A stretch of 38,026 bases of DNA from Chloroflexota bacterium (GCA_022568195.1 JADFFS010000016.1:1-38026), one strand, 5' to 3'. Positions 19,083 through 28,294 are shown, numbered from the stretch's first letter. The notes: generated by a model not told the origin, from the letters alone. Numbers and translations are program-made.

Positions 19083-19097
19083 ATTTTGCAATGGGAT

Positions 19098-19919
19098 CTA
19101 AGCCCGGGCACCGCGCAAAACCGTCAAAACCTGATCGATACCGGCGGGTTGGACCGGGGGAGTCCCCTCCGATTGCGCATCTTCCAGCATCCGGGTAAGT
19201 TCGGTCGCCAGCTTGCTTATTTCGTCCACTTGGGCCACCATTCTGGGCCAAAGTCCTTCCGCTGACCCTGCAAGCGAGGCGTTACGCAGGCTGTCGCACC
19301 GGCGCAGGTATTCCCCTACCCTGGGAGCTTGCTCTAGGGCGCGGCGCAGGGCGTGGCGGTTGGCCGGCACCGGCACCGCGCTGGTTTCCAGCAATTCCTG
19401 TTCGAGAAAGCGGATGCCCAGGAATGCTCCGGTCTTCTCATGGCGGCGCTCCTCGAACTGCAGTGGTTTGAATCCCACCGAAACTCCCCTCTGGTAGCCC
19501 GCCCGGTACAGGCCTGCTACCTCTTGGGCAAAGCTGGTGGGCGCGAACTCCATGCGGGCCATCAACCGGTGGGGCTCTCCCCAAACGTCCAGAGCCCGTC
19601 CGATTACCGGCCGGGTATAGTCGTGGGCCCACAGAAAGACGGGGTTGAGGCGATATGCGTCCAGGCGCCAGCCACTGGCCACGATTACGTCACCGTGCCG
19701 GTCCACGTCGTCGGTGGAGATCACGAAGGCCATGGCATCGCTCTGGCTGCTCTCTGTATTGGCAACCTCCGACTCGGTCCATTTATGCAATATCGGCGCG
19801 TCGCCGAGTCCTCGGTGATAGGAGTCCAAGGCTTCCAACAAACGGTCCCGCTGCCAGGTTTCCCCGGATTGTTCAGGCAATATCACACCTCCTTTTCCCT
19901 GGGCAGCGCCCGTGGCCAA
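19098..19919 (-). CDS. HK97-family prohead protease
   Basis: VISTDDVDRHGDVIVASGWRLDAYRLNPVFLWAHDYTRPVIGRAL, GVSVGFKPLQFEERR, LLETSAVPVPANRHAL. Confidence 0.9.
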   Translation of the reverse strand: MATGAAQGKGGVILPEQSGETWQRDRLLEALDSYHRGLGDAPILHKWTESEVANTESSQSDAMAFVISTDDVDRHGDVIVASGWRLDAYRLNPVFLWAHDYTRPVIGRALDVWGEPHRLMARMEFAPTSFAQEVAGLYRAGYQRGVSVGFKPLQFEERRHEKTGAFLGIRFLEQELLETSAVPVPANRHALRRALEQAPRVGEYLRRCDSLRNASLAGSAEGLWPRMVAQVDEISKLATELTRMLEDAQSEGTPPVQPAGIDQVLTVLRGARA

Positions 19920-20166
19920 AGAGTAAAAGGACAGGCCCTGGCCGGGGTCCGTCCCTTTCGCTAGATGGGGCTGCCATCCCCTGATATGTTGTTGATATCG
20001 AGGTTAGAGAAGGGTTTCGCAGCATGTCAATCCGGCGGTGACACCATAATGCTTAGTGGCTGCCGGTGATGCCGTTGACCAAGATCGACAGGGTGTGATA
20101 GGCTTAAGCCTGGCGACAAACAGCGAGATTCGCTACTTGGCTATTTCAATCAAGGAGCGTTGTGAT

Positions 20167-20559
20167 ATGGAAATCACCGAACTGGCCATTGAGAAGCTTA
20201 AAGAGGTCATGGAAGATCAGGGAGAGGGCGAGAGTTCTCTGCGGGTTATTGCCATGCCGGCGGAAAGCGGTGGCGTCCAATACATGCTTACCATGGAGAA
20301 TGAGTCTCAGGCCGACGACACTGAACTGAACGTAAGCGGAGTAAGGTTTCTGATGGACTCCGACAGCGCGCCCTTCTTGGAAGAGGCCACCATAGACTTT
20401 GTGGAGAACCTTGGCGGCCAAGTAGGGTTTGTAATCAACAACCCCATGTTCGCCAGCGCCGGTGGCTGTGGCAGCGGTTGTGGCTGTGGCAGCGGCGGAG
20501 GCGGAGGCGGTTGTGGCTGTGGCAGCGGCGGAGGCGGAGGCGGCTGCGGCGGCCATTAG
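20167..20559 (+). CDS. HesB/IscA-like Fe-S cluster protein with Gly/Cys-rich tail
   Basis: MEITELAIEKLKEVMEDQGEGESSLRVIAMPAESGGVQYMLTME...; tail GGCGSGCGCGSGGGGGGCGCGSGGGGGGCGGH; SD AAGGAG upstream. Confidence 0.8.
   Translation: MEITELAIEKLKEVMEDQGEGESSLRVIAMPAESGGVQYMLTMENESQADDTELNVSGVRFLMDSDSAPFLEEATIDFVENLGGQVGFVINNPMFASAGGCGSGCGCGSGGGGGGCGCGSGGGGGGCGGH
20478..20543 (+). repeat. 33-bp tandem repeat (2 copies) encoding the CGCGSGGGGGG tail
   Basis: ttgtggctgtggcagcggcggaggcggaggcgg at 20478-20510 and 20511-20543. Confidence 0.9.
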
Positions 20560-20585
20560 ACGACATAGCTGAATCCAGATAATAT

Positions 20586-20621
20586 ATCGGGGCCCTGAAT
20601 TAATCAGGGCCCCGATTTTTT
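20586..20621 (+). terminator. Rho-independent terminator
   Basis: ATCGGGGCCCTGA-ATTAA-TCAGGGCCCCGAT followed by T-run. Confidence 0.93.
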
Positions 20622-20883
20622 GTACCCATCTCACAGCCGGCGCCCGGAGAACATCGCTTAAAAGCCGTGACCGGAGCGAATCGCCGGCCACCTTGACGCC
20701 CTTGCTCCCCGCCGTGATAATTCTTCCTTGGCGCTCCGTCCAATAGATCCCTATCGTATACCAACGCCCGCCTGTGACCCCGATCCCATCGGGTCATGGG
20801 CAGGTGGGAAGTATGATGCATTTGTGGGAAGCAGCACTTGGCGGTACTAGCCCCGAGTAGATACAAGACCCCGTGGAGGCGGC

Positions 20884-22560
20884 ATGGCCATAGTCACCGG
20901 TAGCCACTTGATCGGCAGGGCCCTGAAACTGGAGGGCGTTTCCAATGTCTTTACCCTGGCTGGAGACCACATCCTGCCGGTATTGGATGTGATGGAGGAC
21001 CAGGATTTCCGGTTCATAGATACCCGTCACGAGCAGGCCGCGGTGCACATGGCCGATGCCTGGGGACGGATAACCGGACAGATCGGCGTATGCATGTACA
21101 CCACGCCGGGATTCGCCAACGCGATACCGGGGTTGACCAACGCGCTGCACAGTGAAGCTCCGCTACTGTCCATCGCCGGGTGCGCCGACCTGGCGGACTT
21201 GGGCCGGGGCGCCATGCAAGAGATCGACCAGGTGGGCATGGCCGTGCCGGTGACCAAGGGGTCTTTCATGGTCCACGACGCCCGGCGCATACCCGACTTC
21301 ATCGCTCGCGCTGTGAGGCTGGCCTACAGCGGCCGCCACGGTCCCGTGCACCTTACCATCCCCATGGATGTGCAGGAGCAGGAAGTCGATGACGACCAGG
21401 TAGTCTTTTACAATCCTGACGAGTATCGCCCGGCCGAGTCTATGCAGGCCCAGCCCGAGTTGGTGGCCCAGGCCATCGCCTTGCTGCGCCAAGCAAAACG
21501 TCCTCTGGTGATCGCCGGCGACGCGGCGGGGTACGGCGGGTCCGGTGAGGCTCTTGAGAGGTTTGTGGAGACCACCCGCCTGCCTGTGTTGACCGAGGGC
21601 CAGGCGCGGGGGTTGATCTCCGACGACCATCCCCAGTCCTTTGGGTTCTTCGAACGCGGGCTGAACCAGGCGGCCTCCAAACTCGGGGAAGCAGACGTGG
21701 TGGTGTTGTTGGGCCGCAAGCAGGACTACACCATTGGTTACTGCCGCCCTCCCAACATTGCCGCCGATGCCAAAATCATCCAGGTGGACCCCTCGGCAGC
21801 GGAGATCGGGCGAAACCGCGGTGTGGCCGTCGGGATGGTGGGGGATGTTTCCAGCGTCTTGGAACAGCTAACCAAAGAAGCAGCCGGACATAGCTGGCAG
21901 GAATTGCCCTGGCTGGACGACCTTCGCGCCGCCCGGGCGGCCCAGGCCGAATGGGCCGAGAGTTTGGCCCGGGCCGAAACGCCGATGCACGCCATGTTCG
22001 TCCACAAGGCCATCGAGTCAGTCTTGCGCCCGGACGATTGCCTGGTGTTCGATGGTGGGGACTTTTGCCACTTCGGCCGGGCCCTTTTGCCCGCCCGAAT
22101 GCCGGCCCACTGGTTCTACGTCTCCAGCCTGGGGATGCTGGGCTCCTCCCTGCCCACCGCCATGGCGGCCAAGCTGGCTTACCCAGAGTCGCGAGTTATC
22201 ATGTGCACCGGTGACGGCGCCTTCGGTTTCAATGGAATGGAGTACGATACGGCGGTGCGCCATAACTTGAACATTGTCGGCGTGATGGGCAACGACTCGG
22301 CGTGGGGCATAGACCGGCAAATCCAGTTGGGGCTATACGACCGGACGGTGGCCACCGACCTGTTGCCCACCCGCTATGACCAGGTGGTCCAAGGCTTGGG
22401 CGGCTACGGTGAGTTGGTGGAGAATCCGGAAGACCTGAAGCCCGCGTTGGAGCGCGCCCTGAACTCGGGCCTACCGGCCCTGCTCAACGTGACCGTCCAG
22501 CGTGCCATCAGCCCCCGGGCCGAAGCTGCCATCGCCCGGCGCAAAGCGGCTGCTGGGTAG
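20884..22560 (+). CDS. thiamine pyrophosphate-binding protein (acetolactate synthase-like)
   Basis: TPP_enzyme_N (NVFTLAGDHILPVLDVMEDQDFRFIDTRHEQAAVHMADAWGRITGQIGVCMYTTPGFAN) and C-terminal GDGAFGFNGMEYDTAVRHNLNIVGVMGND. Confidence 0.93.
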   Translation: MAIVTGSHLIGRALKLEGVSNVFTLAGDHILPVLDVMEDQDFRFIDTRHEQAAVHMADAWGRITGQIGVCMYTTPGFANAIPGLTNALHSEAPLLSIAGCADLADLGRGAMQEIDQVGMAVPVTKGSFMVHDARRIPDFIARAVRLAYSGRHGPVHLTIPMDVQEQEVDDDQVVFYNPDEYRPAESMQAQPELVAQAIALLRQAKRPLVIAGDAAGYGGSGEALERFVETTRLPVLTEGQARGLISDDHPQSFGFFERGLNQAASKLGEADVVVLLGRKQDYTIGYCRPPNIAADAKIIQVDPSAAEIGRNRGVAVGMVGDVSSVLEQLTKEAAGHSWQELPWLDDLRAARAAQAEWAESLARAETPMHAMFVHKAIESVLRPDDCLVFDGGDFCHFGRALLPARMPAHWFYVSSLGMLGSSLPTAMAAKLAYPESRVIMCTGDGAFGFNGMEYDTAVRHNLNIVGVMGNDSAWGIDRQIQLGLYDRTVATDLLPTRYDQVVQGLGGYGELVENPEDLKPALERALNSGLPALLNVTVQRAISPRAEAAIARRKAAAG

Positions 22561-22622
22561 GAGTCCTCCATCCTGGCCCCCACCTTAGGGGAAGTTCATG
22601 AGGAAAAACAAAGGAGGCGACC

Positions 22623-24332
22623 TTGGCGGCATCACCTCACGGAGTCAAATTTGAGGCTCACCGGCCCGTGGTGATGGGCCGCAACGGGATGGTCTGCGCC
22701 GGTCATCCCCTGGCGTCCCAGGCGGGAATCGCCACGCTGCAAAAAGGCGGCAACGCGATGGACGCCGCCATTGCCACCGCCGCAGTACTCAACGTGGTGG
22801 AGCCATTGATGTCGGGCATCGGCGGCGACGGTTTCATCATGGTCTACACCAGTGCCACCGGCCGCGTCGACATTTGCAACGGTACCGGGGCCGCACCCTA
22901 CGCCGCCACCCGAGAAAGGTATCTGCCCCAGGGAATCCCGGCTAAAGGCATCCTTTCCGTGTCGGTGCCCGGACTGCTGGATAGCTGGCTGTCGGCCCAC
23001 GAGAAATACGGCAGCCTGAGCCTGGCCCAGGTGCTGGACCCGGCCATGGACCTGGCCGCCAACGGGTTCCCCACCAGCCACGTGCTGTCCCGGGCCATCG
23101 CTTCCGACCCGTTGTTGTGTCAGTTCCCCACGTCCCAAGCGGTTTTCACCAGGAACGGGCGGCCTTTAAACCCGGGCGAAATCCTATACCAGGAGAACCT
23201 GGCCCGCACCTTCCAGACAATCGTTGACGGTGGCCGGGACGCTTTCTATCAGGGCGAAATCGCCCAAGCCATCGTCAAGTTTTCCCAAGAACAAGGCGGG
23301 CTGCTGACTTTGAAGGACCTGGCGGACTGCCGCTCGCGGTGGCAGGACCCCATATCCACCACATACCGAGGCCGCACGGTCTATGAAGCGCCCCCCAACT
23401 CCAGCGGCCATATCTTGCTGCAAGAGCTGAACCTGGTGGAGCAGTTCGACCTTCAAAGCCTGGGCTGCAACACCGCCGACAGCATTCACCTGATGGTGGA
23501 GGCCAAGAAGCTGGCCTTCGCCGACCGGGAAGCCTACGTGGCCGACCCAGACTACATCGATGTGCCCATTGAAGGGCTGCTTTCCAAGGATTACGCTGCC
23601 GAACGGGCCAGGCAAATCGATCCAGAGCGAGCCGCCTGGGAAGTCGGTGCTGGTGACCCCTGGGCTTACCAGATGCCCCAGCAGGGCCGCCGGGCGGCCG
23701 CGGCCCATTCCGGTGTGGCAGGTGAAGAAGAGGACACCACCTGCTTTGCGGTGGTGGACCGTTGGGGCAATGCCGTGTGCCAGTTGCAAAGCATACAGAG
23801 CGCGTGGGGGTCCAGCCTCATCGCCGGCGATACGGGAGTCCTGTTGAACAACAGGATGACCTACTGGCACTTGGAAGAGGATCACGTGGACTGTCTGCAA
23901 CCCGGCAAGCGGGTCCGTCATACCATGAACCCGGTAATGGTCTTTGGACAGGCAAACCATGGTGGCCCGCAGTTGGAGCTGGTTTGCGGCACCCCCGGCG
24001 CGGACACCCAGGTGCAAACCAACCTGCAGGTGATCAGCCACGTGTTGGACTTTGGCATGACTGTGTCCGAGGCGGTGGAAGCTCCCCGTTGGCGCAACAC
24101 CCACAGTCCCACCGAATCCAACTTCCCGCACACCTGCGAAAACGAACTTTTAGTCGAAAGCCGGATGGCGGCGGATACCAGGTCGGCGTTGGAGCGCCGC
24201 GGCCATTCTCTCAACCTTCTGGACCCTTGGGGCGCCGGCGGCAGCGAGATGATGATCCAAGTGGACCCGGAGACAGGCGCCCTGCACGGTGCGGCCGATC
24301 CTCGGCGTGATGGCTACGCCATCGGTTGGTAG
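22623..24332 (+). CDS. gamma-glutamyltransferase family protein
   Basis: TTG start after AAAGGAGG; ASQAGIATLQKGGNAMDAAIATAAVLNVVEPLMSGIGGDGF; EDTTCFAVVDRWGNAV; LNNRM. Confidence 0.93.
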   Translation: MAASPHGVKFEAHRPVVMGRNGMVCAGHPLASQAGIATLQKGGNAMDAAIATAAVLNVVEPLMSGIGGDGFIMVYTSATGRVDICNGTGAAPYAATRERYLPQGIPAKGILSVSVPGLLDSWLSAHEKYGSLSLAQVLDPAMDLAANGFPTSHVLSRAIASDPLLCQFPTSQAVFTRNGRPLNPGEILYQENLARTFQTIVDGGRDAFYQGEIAQAIVKFSQEQGGLLTLKDLADCRSRWQDPISTTYRGRTVYEAPPNSSGHILLQELNLVEQFDLQSLGCNTADSIHLMVEAKKLAFADREAYVADPDYIDVPIEGLLSKDYAAERARQIDPERAAWEVGAGDPWAYQMPQQGRRAAAAHSGVAGEEEDTTCFAVVDRWGNAVCQLQSIQSAWGSSLIAGDTGVLLNNRMTYWHLEEDHVDCLQPGKRVRHTMNPVMVFGQANHGGPQLELVCGTPGADTQVQTNLQVISHVLDFGMTVSEAVEAPRWRNTHSPTESNFPHTCENELLVESRMAADTRSALERRGHSLNLLDPWGAGGSEMMIQVDPETGALHGAADPRRDGYAIGW

Positions 24333-24364
24333 GCTGCGGGTAGCTGGTATCGTAAAGCAGAGTC

Positions 24365-24859
24365 ATGCAGATTCCAGGTGAAAAAAGGAGCCAGGAGCCC
24401 GACGAGTGCGGCAACCGTGCCGGCATCTTCGCCGAGGCTGTCCGTGACGGCCAGATGGACCTGGCATGGTCCATGCTGTCCAAAGAGACCCGGGGAATGA
24501 GGGTGGGGGTGTGGGCCACCCGAAACAACATCGACATGCAGGATGCCTACCGTGCCGCCTACAACCCGGATCACCCTCAGCGGGCCTCGATGCTGGAAGA
24601 CTTCCGCACCACCGTCCTTAGACTCTGGCCCCTGGAAGACCTGACCGGCTTGAGCGTTGCCCCCACCAACTACCTGGACGACGGCCATGCATTCGCGTTT
24701 CTTCCCTTCGGTAACACCGGCCCCGATGCAATCGGGGCCAGCAGAGTCGCGGAGCGGCGGCTGATGCCAGGATTGATCCTGCCCATGCTGCTGGAAGACG
24801 GGCAGTGGCAGATAGACCTGCCGGGATGGCGTTTTTTGGAAGTGGAAAACAAGGAGTAA
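24365..24859 (+). CDS. hypothetical protein
   Basis: 164-aa ORF in a same-strand run, closely followed by the HNH gene. Confidence 0.6.
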   Translation: MQIPGEKRSQEPDECGNRAGIFAEAVRDGQMDLAWSMLSKETRGMRVGVWATRNNIDMQDAYRAAYNPDHPQRASMLEDFRTTVLRLWPLEDLTGLSVAPTNYLDDGHAFAFLPFGNTGPDAIGASRVAERRLMPGLILPMLLEDGQWQIDLPGWRFLEVENKE

Positions 24860-24864
24860 GTCCT

Positions 24865-25200
24865 TTGGCTAGAACGGCTTCGGACCAACTCTCGACGCGG
24901 GCAACCCCTATCGTTAAAGATGATACGCGTTGCGAGCTCTGCCGCCGCGAAGCCGAGCGGTACACCGTCCACCACTTGGTGCCCCGGTCCCGGGGCGGCA
25001 AGTTGGGTCCGACTACCCGGTTGTGCTCCACCTGCCACAGACAGCTTCACGCCTTGTTTTCCGAGGCGACGCTGGCCCGAGAGCTGCATTCCCTGGATCT
25101 GATCAGAGCCAATCCGGAGGTGGCCAGGTTTTTGAAATGGGCCCGCCGGCAGAAGGGCGACACCGGCTTCCGGGTACGGCGGGCTAATAACCGGCGCTGA
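24865..25200 (+). CDS. HNH endonuclease
   Basis: CELCRREAERYTVHHLVPRSRGGKLGPTTRLCSTCHRQLHALFSE; TTG start at 24865 with AAGGAG upstream. Confidence 0.85.
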   Translation: MARTASDQLSTRATPIVKDDTRCELCRREAERYTVHHLVPRSRGGKLGPTTRLCSTCHRQLHALFSEATLARELHSLDLIRANPEVARFLKWARRQKGDTGFRVRRANNRR

Positions 25201-25334
25201 CACTACCGGCCGAGGGAGGCGCCATGGGGGAAACTCGATGTCGTGGACATTCAATTCCTCGGCTGTGATAAGATTTGCACGTATCGATTCAGCGTGCTAA
25301 CTGACGGGGAAGCCACTGATAGAGGGCAAGCAGA

Positions 25335-25994
25335 GTGGAAACCACCAGAGTCCTCATAGTAGAAGACGAAGCCCTTTTTAGAGAGATGCTGTCTCGTACC
25401 CTAGCCGCCGAGCCGGGGCTGGAAGTGGTCGGCGTGGCGACGGAGGGCAAAGAGGCGGTTCGCCTTGCGGCGGAGTTGATTCCCGATGCTGTAATCATGG
25501 ACATCGCGCTGCCCGGCGGGATGGACGGCATCGACGCGGCGCTGCAAATCAAAGCGCAGCGAAAGGAAACAGGGATCGTAATCCTCTCGGTCCACAAGGA
25601 CCGGCGCTATGTGTCCAGCCTGCCTCTCAGCGAGAGCCCAGGATGGGCCTACCTACTAAAACAAACGGTGCCGGACCTGAGTTCTGTAATGCGCGCGATA
25701 CAAGGTAGCGTGGACGGTCTCGTGGTATTGGACCCGGCGGTGGTGGAGACCTTGCAGCCTAGGCGCGGCTCTGCCGCGGCCCGGCTGACCCCGCGGCACC
25801 GCCAGGTGCTGGAGTTGATTGCCCAGGGGTACAACAATACTGCCATCGCCCAGAAGCTAAGCCTTACGGAAAAGTCCGTGGAGACCTACATCAACTCCAT
25901 TTACCAGGTATTGCAAATCCCCGGCGAGGAGGGAGTTCACGCCAGGGTCAAGGCCACCCTGGTCTATCTGGAAGACTCCCTGGGCAATGCGTGA
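25335..25994 (+). CDS. response regulator, NarL/LuxR family
   Basis: REC domain (VLIVEDEALFREML..., DAVIMDIALPGG) and HTH_LuxR (LTPRHRQVLELIAQGYNNTAIAQKLSLTEKSVETYINSIYQ). Confidence 0.93.
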   Translation: METTRVLIVEDEALFREMLSRTLAAEPGLEVVGVATEGKEAVRLAAELIPDAVIMDIALPGGMDGIDAALQIKAQRKETGIVILSVHKDRRYVSSLPLSESPGWAYLLKQTVPDLSSVMRAIQGSVDGLVVLDPAVVETLQPRRGSAAARLTPRHRQVLELIAQGYNNTAIAQKLSLTEKSVETYINSIYQVLQIPGEEGVHARVKATLVYLEDSLGNA

Positions 25995-26064
25995 ACCCTG
26001 GAAAAGGTCATTGAGCCAGCCGATTTCAGGAGTCTGGCCCGGCGGCTCGCTCAACGAGTAGGAA

Positions 26065-26484
26065 ATTTTTGTAGAGGGCCCGATCTCTCAGATACAGAGA
26101 AAAACCGCTGGTTACCGGGTAATACTCGCGGACGATGAGCCACCCTTCCGCCTCTGGCTGCGTTCGCTACTGGATGGCAGCAGCGAGTTCAAGGTGGTGG
26201 GAGAGGCCAACTCCGGGGAAGAAGCCCTGGCACTGGCGTCGAGCTTGTTGCCCGACCTGGTAATTACCGACGTGGACATGCCCGGCGGTGACGGCTTTGA
26301 GCTGGCCCGATTGTTGCGGGACCAGTTGCCGGAGGTCAAGGTGATAATGGTTAGCGGCCACACGGGGCGGGCATTCCAGAGGCTTGCCCGGCGCGAGGGA
26401 GTTGTTGCCTTGATACCTAAGGTGAAACTGTCTGTGGATGCTCTGGCGCAGGCGTTGCAACGGGCGTTGCCAGAGGAAGCCTAG
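26065..26484 (+). CDS. single-domain response regulator (start codon uncertain)
   Basis: Full REC domain RVILADDEPPFRLWLRSLLDGSSEFKVVGEANSGEEALALASSLLPDLVITDVDMPGGDGFEL... begins near 26116, upstream of the track's GTG at 26194. Frame opens after TAG 26059-26061 with no ATG/GTG/TTG/CTG before the domain. Confidence 0.7.
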   Translation: MFVEGPISQIQRKTAGYRVILADDEPPFRLWLRSLLDGSSEFKVVGEANSGEEALALASSLLPDLVITDVDMPGGDGFELARLLRDQLPEVKVIMVSGHTGRAFQRLARREGVVALIPKVKLSVDALAQALQRALPEEA

Positions 26485-27361
26485 CGCTTACCTCGGTGCC
26501 CTGGTCTTTGGCCCGAAGAATGGCGCACTCCCCACCCATTGCCTCAGCATAGTCCCGCATCCCAACTATTCCCAGTCCTGCTGCTACTTTCTCCGGGTCG
26601 AACCCTTGGCCGTTGTCTTTTATTGATATCCGGATCCACTCAGGTGACGGCATATCCAACTTTACGGTCACCTTGCTGGCCTTAGCGTGTTTGACCACGT
26701 TGGTCAACGCCTCTTCGGCGATGCGGTAGGCCGCCAGCTTCGTTTCATCGGAGATTAGGTGCCGGTCGGAACGCTCGCGGCGCATTAGTTCTTGGTCCAG
26801 CTGCAGGTCGATCTCCATGAAGCCTTCGAACTGGTCGCCCAGAGACTGTAAGGCGGGTACAAACCCGCTGTGTAGGATATAGGGGTAAAGCTGATGGCTG
26901 ATGGACCGGATTTCCCCATCCAGCAACTCCTCGAACTTCTGGTGCAAATCTCGCAGTTCGGCCGCCAATCCCTCCGGAGCAGCGGCTTTCTCCAGTTCCT
27001 TTAGCCTCAGGGTCAGGAAAATGAGGCGGTTTTGCACCGAACCGTGAAGTTGCTGGGCGATTTTCCGCCTTAGGGTTTCCTCCGCCGTTATGATGCGTTG
27101 CCGGGAAAGGCGTACCTCGTCGGCACGGGCCAGGGCTGCGGCTTGCTCGGCCAGCTCCTTTTCAGCCTGCTGGCGCCGTTCGATTTCCAACGACAAGTCA
27201 GTGACCCGCGCATCCAATTCTGTGTTGACCGATAGGAGCTGGCTACGCTGTCTGGTGATGGTCCTCCAGGCCGCCCAAACCGATATAACCACGGCGATGG
27301 TCACCATTAGAGTAAAGCTGCCGATCCAAAGCTGAATTAACTGGTTTTCTATAGAGAACAT
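26417..27361 (-). CDS. sensor histidine kinase, NarX/HisKA_3 type
   Basis: RIITAEETLRRKIAQQLHGSVQNRLIFLTLRLKEL, AYRIAEEALTNVVKHAKASKV, ISIKDNGQGFDPEKVAAGLGIVGMRDYAEAMGG. Confidence 0.9.
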   Translation of the reverse strand: MFSIENQLIQLWIGSFTLMVTIAVVISVWAAWRTITRQRSQLLSVNTELDARVTDLSLEIERRQQAEKELAEQAAALARADEVRLSRQRIITAEETLRRKIAQQLHGSVQNRLIFLTLRLKELEKAAAPEGLAAELRDLHQKFEELLDGEIRSISHQLYPYILHSGFVPALQSLGDQFEGFMEIDLQLDQELMRRERSDRHLISDETKLAAYRIAEEALTNVVKHAKASKVTVKLDMPSPEWIRISIKDNGQGFDPEKVAAGLGIVGMRDYAEAMGGECAILRAKDQGTEVSARLPLATPVATPAPEHPQTVSP

Positions 27362-27532
27362 GGTTTGTCGACCTGGAGGCTTGCGTCTCTCGAAAGGTGA
27401 TGGCCGGTTCACACCGGCTACTCTTGACCGTACAATCGGCCGGTTGGATATGTCAAGGTTGCCAGCATGCAACCTGCTTCGTCATAATCCCGCGGCCTGC
27501 CACGCAATCGGCCCGCACCGGCCACGCCAAAC

Positions 27533-27561
27533 TTGTGCGGAGAAGGTACAGATAATATACT
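27533..27561 (+). promoter_or_regulatory. candidate sigma70-type promoter of the Lon-N-domain gene
   Basis: TTGTGC-17 nt-TATACT; -10 ends 9 nt before the ATG. Confidence 0.4.
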
Positions 27562-27570
27562 CCGTATGTT

Positions 27571-28254
27571 ATGGCCCAGCCTCAAGAAACCCCAGGCCAA
27601 GACTCCATTCAGCTATCGCTGTTCCCGCTGAACCTCGTGCTATTTCCGGGCATGGCGTTGCCCCTGCACATCTTCGAAGAAAGATACAAGGCGATGATAG
27701 GGGATTGCCTGGAGCGGGAAGAGCCCTTCGGCGTAGTGCTGATTAAAGAAGGGCAGGAAGCCGGGGAACCGGCCGAGCCCTTCCGCATCGGCACCACGGC
27801 ACGCATCATCCAGGCGGAGAGGCTCGAAGAAGGCCGGATGAATATCCTGACCCGGGGCGAACACCGATTCGAGCTAGTGGAGATTACCCAGCAGTTACCC
27901 CATCTGGCGGGCCGGGTGAAGATACTAAATGAGGACCCCGGCGACGAGCGGTCGGTCGCCACCGCCGAGATCGCTGAAGGCTATTCCTCGTTTTTGCGCA
28001 ACCTAACTGCGCTGGCCGGTGGTTGGACCGCCCAGGCTCAAGTCCCGGACGACCCGGTGCAGTTGTCTTTCGCTGTGGCGGCCTCTCTGGCCACCAGCAT
28101 AGATATTCCCATACAGGTCCGGCAGCATCTGCTAGAAGTAGCCACGGCTAAGGAACGCTTGGACTTGCTGCTGGAGCCGCTCAGCCGGGGAAACGAGGTG
28201 TTGGTGGCGGAAGTCGAGAAGCGCAACCCCTTCCGCGGTCCTCGTCTCAATTAG
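27571..28254 (+). CDS. LON peptidase substrate-binding domain protein
   Basis: LSLFPLNLVLFPGMALPLHIFEERYKAMIGDCLEREEPFGVVLIKEG. Confidence 0.92.
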   Translation: MAQPQETPGQDSIQLSLFPLNLVLFPGMALPLHIFEERYKAMIGDCLEREEPFGVVLIKEGQEAGEPAEPFRIGTTARIIQAERLEEGRMNILTRGEHRFELVEITQQLPHLAGRVKILNEDPGDERSVATAEIAEGYSSFLRNLTALAGGWTAQAQVPDDPVQLSFAVAASLATSIDIPIQVRQHLLEVATAKERLDLLLEPLSRGNEVLVAEVEKRNPFRGPRLN

Positions 28255-28294
28255 CCATGTGCTGAGTTTCTGGCTACGTGGTTCGGCGGGCCTG

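Noticed and set aside
20478-20543. 33-bp repeats considered as a CRISPR or regulatory array
   Set aside because: Contiguous repeats with no spacers, in frame within a coding tail.
20146-20691. 181-aa minus ORF with Ala/Ser/Thr repeats
   Set aside because: Antisense translation of the Gly/Cys tail repeat and terminator; the + strand gene is supported by SD and terminator.
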